From JBBQVS01 sp963792705 (lineage in GTDB: Bacteria; Chloroflexota; Ktedonobacteria; Ktedonobacterales; Ktedonobacteraceae), in contig CAWBXD010000014.1 in assembly GCA_963792705.1 (NCBI GenBank), positions 558,001 through 622,000 of the forward strand: a stretch of DNA of 64,000 nt, written 5' to 3'. Position numbers and translations under genes: made by a program. Positions 59,114 through 64,000 of this stretch are shown in pieces. How positions within the stretch are numbered: the first letter of the stretch is position 1; the number at the start of each line of letters is the position of its first letter. Under the pieces are notes generated by a model. The model was not told the origin of the DNA. It worked only from the letters and a program-made list of their open reading frames with translations, and searched no databases.

Positions 59114-59385
59114 AGAAGAGAAGCACGCCTGATATTAGAATAAGTGTGAATAAACAAGGTATATTCTGAAGATGAGAAAAGAATGTCTGAAGTTCTCTCC
59201 CCAAGAATGTGCTAGACACGCTATAATCTAACAAGGGACATGCCATCCATCTTATATGTAGGGTGTTGATAGAAGAGAAGCAACCTGTATCTGATACAAG
59301 AGGACTTCTTTTTGTCATATGTTGGATAATAGTGCTTATTCATTCCTGGTCGCGTGCCAGAAGAAATTGGAACGGAGAGTCTTTT

Positions 59386-60375
59386 ATGAATACTACGGCC
59401 ACGTTGAGCCGACTCTTTGCAGGTATCCAGACTGATCTCGATTCAGTAGATGTAGTCTTTCAGGACCGAGCAACCTCTGGACTCGACATCCTCAATTCTG
59501 CTTCAATGCACGCAATTGAATCGCCTGGGAAACGTCTGCGAACCGCGCTTACCCTCCTGTCTGGAAAGCTCAATAATTACAATCTTGATAAGCTTGTTCC
59601 TTTGAGTGTAGCATTTGAAATGGTACACCTTGCAAGTCTTATTCATGATGATATCGTTGATGAGGCAAAAACGCGGCGTGGACATCCGACAGTGAACTCG
59701 TTGTGGGGTGATAAAATCGCCATCCTGCTTGGTGATTACTACTTTGCAAAAACATCGGGCTTGATCGCTGACCTCAACGATAGCCGTATTGATCGCCTCT
59801 TTGCAGAAACGGTCGCTACAGTATGCGAAGGCACCATCATGGAAATGATGACGGCAGGCTATGTTGATCTAACGGTTGATACCTATTACGAGAAGATTAG
59901 GCATAAAACTGCGTGCCTTATTGCCGCATGTAGCAAAGGTGGCGCGATTGTTAGCGACGCATCAGACGAAGAAATTCAATTACTACACGATTATGGTATG
60001 AATCTTGGTATTGCCTTCCAAATTATTGACGACGTACTTGACTATACAGAAGATCAATCAACGATTGGAAAACCCGCTGGTAATGATTTGCGTCAAGGTA
60101 TGGTGACACTGCCACTCATTTATGCATTACAAGAAAAACCGCAGAACGGTCATCAACAGCAGGTAAACTTCCTCTTAAATGATGCAAAGAAGAACGAGGA
60201 AGATATACGTTCCATTGTTGATTGGGTCGCAGATGGATACGGTGTGAAGCGAGCAACGATAGACGCACACACCTATGGAAATAAAGCGCGTGAGGCACTC
60301 TATCATTTTCCCGCCTCACCAGACCGCGACGTATTAGATGAATTGATCGAATTCGTCGTATCTCGCAAAAAGTAG
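59386..60375 (+). CDS. Polyprenyl diphosphate synthase (long chain)
   Basis: A trans-prenyltransferase of 329 aa, peripheral to the membrane. The first Asp-rich motif is LIHDDIVDEAKTRRG, the second IIDDVLDYTED, with GKRLRTALTLLSGKL before and KPAGNDLRQGMVTLPLIYAL after. It probably makes the C35-C50 side chain of menaquinone, because menG follows after 45 bases. The ATG at 59386 has GGAGAG upstream, and the frame open to 59263 has no family sequence. A TATAAT box lies at 59222-59227. Confidence 0.92.
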   Translation: MNTTATLSRLFAGIQTDLDSVDVVFQDRATSGLDILNSASMHAIESPGKRLRTALTLLSGKLNNYNLDKLVPLSVAFEMVHLASLIHDDIVDEAKTRRGHPTVNSLWGDKIAILLGDYYFAKTSGLIADLNDSRIDRLFAETVATVCEGTIMEMMTAGYVDLTVDTYYEKIRHKTACLIAACSKGGAIVSDASDEEIQLLHDYGMNLGIAFQIIDDVLDYTEDQSTIGKPAGNDLRQGMVTLPLIYALQEKPQNGHQQQVNFLLNDAKKNEEDIRSIVDWVADGYGVKRATIDAHTYGNKAREALYHFPASPDRDVLDELIEFVVSRKK

Positions 60376-60420
60376 AGGGTAGATTGTATCGCTCTCTTGT
60401 ATACGACTATAGGAAATATT

Positions 60421-61167
60421 ATGAGTGCAAAGATATCATTAGAAGAAAAATTTCGCGAGATTGGTGGAAAGCGTCCTTATGTTCAGCGTCTCTTTGGACG
60501 TATAGCGCGTGTTTATGACCCAATGAATAAACTTATGAGCTTCGGCTTAGATGGATATTGGCGTAGACGCGCTGCACGTTACCTTGCTTTGAGTACAGGC
60601 GAAACGGGTCTTGATCTTGGAGCAGGTACAGGTGATCTTTCTATCGAGGTTATTCGCGCTTCTGGTCCAGGAACGCATATGATTGGCATGGATATTACAC
60701 CGGAGATGCTTGCACTTGGGCAGACCAAACTGAAAAAAATGGGGTTGGAAGATCGCATTGACCTGCGCGTTGGCGATGCAGAACATATAGATTTGCCTGA
60801 TAACAGCGTTGATGGCTGCTGTTCCGCATTTACTGTCCGCAACTTGACTGATATCCGACAAGGCTTCCGCGAAATGCTCCGCGTTGTACGTCCTGGTGGT
60901 CGCGTAGTATGCCTCGAAATTAGTCACCCGCCTGGCAAAATCTTTGGATCATTATTCTACTTTTACTTTTATAAGTTTGCGCCCCTGTTTGGTACAATTA
61001 TTGGCAAAGCGTTTGAGGAGTATAACTATCTCCCCAATTCGCTGACAAATTTCCCCAAAGCACCAATGCTACAAACCATGATGGAAGAGGTCGGATGGAA
61101 GGATGTACACTTTTACCGTTTAAGTGGAGGCATCGTTGCCATTCATGTAGGAACAAAAGTAGGATAG
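60421..61167 (+). CDS. menG: Demethylmenaquinone methyltransferase
   Basis: An AdoMet-dependent methyltransferase of the UbiE/MenG family, last step of menaquinone synthesis. 248 aa. Motifs are YDPMNKLMSFGLDGYWRR, the AdoMet-binding GLDLGAGTGDLSIE, VGDAEHIDLPDNSVDGCC, RNLTDIRQGFREMLRVVRPGG and the late FPKAPMLQTMMEEVGWKDV, all characteristic. The ATG at 60421 has AGGAAA upstream. It is in one operon with the polyprenyl synthase, consistent with menaquinone as quinone. Confidence 0.94.
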   Translation: MSAKISLEEKFREIGGKRPYVQRLFGRIARVYDPMNKLMSFGLDGYWRRRAARYLALSTGETGLDLGAGTGDLSIEVIRASGPGTHMIGMDITPEMLALGQTKLKKMGLEDRIDLRVGDAEHIDLPDNSVDGCCSAFTVRNLTDIRQGFREMLRVVRPGGRVVCLEISHPPGKIFGSLFYFYFYKFAPLFGTIIGKAFEEYNYLPNSLTNFPKAPMLQTMMEEVGWKDVHFYRLSGGIVAIHVGTKVG

Positions 61168-61231
61168 GATAGTACAGAACAAAAGAGAGAATACTGCAAA
61201 TAGTATTCTCTCTTTTGTTCTGTACTATCCT
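61166..61231. terminator. Bidirectional terminator with 30-base perfect arms
   Basis: The arms 61166-61195 and 61202-61231 are perfectly complementary with a six-base loop, the longest in the window. It overlaps the stop codons of menG and of the convergent kinase-like gene. Confidence 0.88.
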
Positions 61232-63209
61232 ATATAAAGCCTCGGCTCACAATAACAATGATTATCAAACATAGCAGGATGCCGACGAGCCAAAAAGCTG
61301 ATTGTTGTATATCGTTACGCTCCTGCATCGCAGGCAGTTCTTCTGGACGCGGTAAAAGCAACTTTTGCGCTTGATCTTCTAAGATGCCAGACGCCATCAT
61401 TGGAAGTACTTGTGACAATCCATCATTATTGGGCGCAGGTGATATTGTGCGTGTGGTCTGAATAGCAACAGGTCGCTCTGCTTTTTGCATTTCTGGTTCG
61501 GTGTGTGAGATGGTGTTCGCAGTTAGTGTACCGCTTACAGAGCGCATTGCCAGAAGGTCCTGGCGTAGTTCTGAAGGCCGTTGATAGCGTTGCGAGATCA
61601 TAGGACGCAATCCGCGCGCTAGGATAGCATCAAACGCCGGTGAAACCATTGGATTAAGACGCTGAGCTTGTGGAATACTAATGCCTGCATTGACTGGCTG
61701 GCTTCCTGTTACAGCATGATACGCCGTTGCAAGGAGAGAGTACAAGTCGGAGCGTCCATCTATTGTTCCACGCACAAACTCTGGTGCCATATACGGCGTA
61801 AGATGGGAACGATCAATACCAGAAACGTATTGTGTAGCCCCACCCGCTAAAACGATAGAAAAGTCTGTTAAGGTATAATCCGAACCAGTACGTGCCGCAA
61901 TAATATGTTCAGGTTTGATAAGCCCATGAACAAGCGGTGGTGATTGCTGCAAAAGAATTTCTAGTATTTCAGTCATTTGCAGACAACACTCGATAACGTC
62001 TTGCTCAGGTAAAGCACGTCCAGTTCGTCGCATATGTGCAGCAAGAGACTCACCTTCTATTGGTTCAAAAACAAAGAAGTTACGCCCCTGATCACTAAAT
62101 GCATCCCAAAGAGTTGGAATATGAAGGTGGCGTCCTACAGAGGTCAACGCCATCGTTGCACTACGCAAAGTAGATTGCATGACCATAGATTTACTGTCAG
62201 GCGTCACCAACTCGCTGATCATCACCTGTGAACCTGAGCGTTGAGCATCTTGAGCTACCCACGTAGCCTCAAATACACCTTCCAGCCAGTCTTGACGGCC
62301 TTGTAGTTCACGCAATCGATAGCGATTACCCCGTAAAAGGGTGCCCGGCATCAACTGTGGTAGTACACTGGATGACACACTTTTAGAAAATGGCAATGCA
62401 GACCCTGACGACGAAGATGGGACGGGCGTATTAGGTCTTCCCTGCATTGCAAGAGGGTCCGTAGTTAAGCGGTTTAAACGAATAGAAGAACGCTGTGTAT
62501 CTGATGCCAGATTATCTGTAGAGCGGTTAATGGGAACATGGGGTCTATGCGGAACATTGCGCGTCGCTGAGTTTGCGCCTCCTACATTGTCGTTTGTTGA
62601 TGGCACAAAACCTCTTGGCCCCTGAGTATCGTCTCTATGCAATTGTGAAAGGAAGGGATTATTATCGTAGTCTGGCAGCGGCGTACTGGCAGGACGAGGC
62701 ACAGAGGGGAATGCATTCATAGAAGGCGAAGAAGGCGTACCGAATTGGTCCCATTGTGGCTTAATGGGAAGCAATGGCTGCGAATCCTCCATCATCTCTT
62801 GTTGCGAATCAGTACGTTGAACGGCTGGCGGAATACGCGATGGATAAGGTGTTGTCGACATTTGTGCATTGCTGATTTGAGAGGGAAATGCACTATCTTC
62901 CTGTCTTCTTACAGGGAAAACACGACTTGATTGCTGCCCACCGTCCGCTTGTGGACGGATAGAACGTACACCATTAGCAGGTCTAAACTCGGTAGGAGGT
63001 ATTCCATTCTGGTGCTGTCTATCTGCCGATGCATCATTCCCTTGGGACGGCTGCACTCTCTTAGAAAGGGGAGGCGTTGGAGGAACCCCTTGTTGCGATG
63101 GTGCCGTAGGGCGTGTTGTTGAGCGCCCAGGTACATGTACCAGAAGTCCACACCGTGGACAAGGACTCTTACTCACATCCCATTCAGTGTTACAACGCGG
63201 ACACGTCAT
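61230..63209 (-). CDS. Zinc-ribbon Ser/Thr pseudokinase with C-terminal membrane anchor
   Basis: 659 aa. A zinc ribbon (Cys3, Cys6, Cys17, Cys20 in CPRCNTEWDVSKSPCPRCG) is followed by a long Pro/Ser/Gln-rich linker to about residue 290, a protein-kinase fold (LLRGNRYRLRELQGRQDWLE, FFVFEPIEGESLAAHM, YMAPEFVRGTIDGRSDLYSL) and a terminal helix (WLVGILLCLIIIVIV). The catalytic loop reads VHGLIKPEHII instead of HRDLKPEN, the DFG is TDFSIV and the VAIK lysine is not in MISELV. It is therefore probably a catalytically dead kinase acting in binding. Function unknown. Confidence 0.82.
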   Translation of the reverse strand: MTCPRCNTEWDVSKSPCPRCGLLVHVPGRSTTRPTAPSQQGVPPTPPLSKRVQPSQGNDASADRQHQNGIPPTEFRPANGVRSIRPQADGGQQSSRVFPVRRQEDSAFPSQISNAQMSTTPYPSRIPPAVQRTDSQQEMMEDSQPLLPIKPQWDQFGTPSSPSMNAFPSVPRPASTPLPDYDNNPFLSQLHRDDTQGPRGFVPSTNDNVGGANSATRNVPHRPHVPINRSTDNLASDTQRSSIRLNRLTTDPLAMQGRPNTPVPSSSSGSALPFSKSVSSSVLPQLMPGTLLRGNRYRLRELQGRQDWLEGVFEATWVAQDAQRSGSQVMISELVTPDSKSMVMQSTLRSATMALTSVGRHLHIPTLWDAFSDQGRNFFVFEPIEGESLAAHMRRTGRALPEQDVIECCLQMTEILEILLQQSPPLVHGLIKPEHIIAARTGSDYTLTDFSIVLAGGATQYVSGIDRSHLTPYMAPEFVRGTIDGRSDLYSLLATAYHAVTGSQPVNAGISIPQAQRLNPMVSPAFDAILARGLRPMISQRYQRPSELRQDLLAMRSVSGTLTANTISHTEPEMQKAERPVAIQTTRTISPAPNNDGLSQVLPMMASGILEDQAQKLLLPRPEELPAMQERNDIQQSAFWLVGILLCLIIIVIVSRGFI

Positions 63210-63426
63210 ACTATATTTTCCCTCTCCGTGCCTGTACATCGGTGCTCAGAAACCTTTACATTCCTTTATCTAGCACGGTTACATAAATTAGTAGAATCAT
63301 AAGATGCCGTCTGGCTAGAGTAAAAAGAATTCATAGGTAGGTAATAAGCACAGACACGCACAAAGTATAGTAGCAAAGAACCTTATATGTCAATCTATCT
63401 ACCTATTTTTGCTATTATCTCTTTAA

Positions 63427-63822
63427 TTAGCGTTTGTTTGTACGCCCAATGGGAGCTAAATCGCCCAAAAATCCCTCCAACGCTTTTGCAAGGTCATAAA
63501 GCTGGGTTGCCTCGGCCATTGATACCTCATGCCCCACATGTGCAACATGATAGAGAAGTTGTATAGCAGGGTGTTTTGCCGACATCGTTGGCTCGGCAGA
63601 TGATGAGCCAAGCAGTGACGAGCGCATAGCATCGACGCTTGCATTCACCTGTTCGAGGTTGGCAATGTCGATAAAACTGGCAGGTTTAGGTGTCTTTCCT
63701 CGTCCCTCTTTCGTCTCCCACTGACGACGTGCCTGTTTGCCAGCCGCGCAATAGCAGAATTCAGGCTGGGTCGAGTCAGAATTTTGTAGACCAGTATCAT
63801 CACAAATTGGACAGATGGGCAT
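63427..63822 (-). CDS. Small zinc-finger-like hypothetical protein
   Basis: 131 aa. An N-terminal Cys motif (CPICDDTGLQN, then FCYCAAGKQARRQWE, a four-Cys pattern at residues 4-25) resembles DnaJ-type or rubredoxin-like zinc knuckles. The rest is helical (VSMAEATQLYDLAKALEGFL) with no known domain. AGGAG lies six bases before the ATG. Function unknown. Confidence 0.65.
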   Translation of the reverse strand: MPICPICDDTGLQNSDSTQPEFCYCAAGKQARRQWETKEGRGKTPKPASFIDIANLEQVNASVDAMRSSLLGSSSAEPTMSAKHPAIQLLYHVAHVGHEVSMAEATQLYDLAKALEGFLGDLAPIGRTNKR

Positions 63823-63916
63823 AAGAAACTCCTATTCTTTTTCCGCACTCTTGGTCATTAGTCCATCACAATAAGAAAAAACCTACGATAATCGCTGCCA
63901 CTCGCTCAGATAGTCC

Positions 63917-64000
63917 TTAATCTTTTCTGTCATCAGGATTAGTTTCTTCCTTCATCTTAGTGTGATCCTCTGCTTTCTGGACATTTGGCAGTTCTGCTTC
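63917..64000 (-). CDS. C-terminal end of a gene that continues beyond the window
   Basis: The frame reads EAELPNVQKAEDHTKMKEET and ends NPDDRKD before the TAA at 63917-63919. The composition is charged, like a disordered tail. Only 27 codons are visible, so this is a tentative call. Confidence 0.4.
   Translation of the reverse strand, partial: EAELPNVQKAEDHTKMKEETNPDDRKD

Noticed and set aside
1..64000. CRISPR array, phage genes, transposase or origin
   Set aside because: No regularly spaced direct repeats, cas-like, phage structural, transposase or DnaA-box cluster signals were seen.

Overview
The window looks like chromosomal DNA from a Chloroflexota bacterium, most likely of the Ktedonobacteria type. 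This is inferred from moderate GC, the mix of branched-chain amino acid, menaquinone and polyamine genes with S53 and S9 peptidases, an F420-type nitroreductase, zinc-ribbon membrane proteins, ECF sigma factors and LuxR-type two-component systems, and no single marker proves it. No rRNA, tRNA, CRISPR array, phage module or transposase gene was recognised.

Region 1 (1-6.8 kb, minus strand) is an amino acid biosynthesis operon read ilvB-ilvN-ilvC-leuA-thrB-thrC (thrC runs off the left end). A sigma70-like promoter near 6.8 kb starts a leader of more than 500 nt. The leader holds an ORF extremely rich in Leu/Val/Ile codons, then an intrinsic terminator just before ilvB, which is the layout of ribosome-mediated attenuation. 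LeuA lacks the usual C-terminal leucine-sensing domain, so control may rest on the leader.

Region 2 (7.1-20.8 kb) holds a TetR/thioesterase divergent pair with matching operators, a membrane protein, a NarL-type kinase/regulator pair, a membrane-anchored HNH-like protein, a DUF1963 protein, an ArsR-CDF-CDF metal efflux operon, a second kinase/regulator pair arranged tail to tail with apparently leaderless starts, a hypothetical protein plus degenerate receiver, and an IscA/ErpA protein.

Region 3 (21-37 kb) has a cytoplasmic subtilase, an M20-type peptidase, thioredoxin reductase, a flippase-like membrane protein, two MFS transporters, a HxlR regulator divergent from a zinc-finger/DsbA-like/DUF5996 cluster, an S9 peptidase, a LacD-type aldolase, and a small coiled-coil gene interrupted by an in-frame TGA.

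Region 4 (37-50 kb) is envelope and stress related: a sortase next to a DUF4397 protein with a sortase-like tail, an ECF sigma factor overlapping a membrane propeller protein, two paralogous membrane proteins, an S53 peptidase, uvrB, and a second ECF sigma factor. That sigma factor and the adjacent peroxiredoxin both carry the same bipartite promoter motif.

Region 5 (49.8-64 kb) starts with two visibly GC-richer genes (nitroreductase, epimerase) beside a TetR gene with palindromic sites. It then has a polyamine cluster (deoxyhypusine-synthase-like, SpeD-like, agmatinase), a lipoprotein, an Arg-rich disordered protein behind a structured leader, a radical SAM protein, polyprenyl diphosphate synthase and MenG, and a zinc-ribbon pseudokinase. 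Many gene ends carry unusually long, near-perfect inverted repeats, and at least two small families of dispersed palindromic repeats are present.
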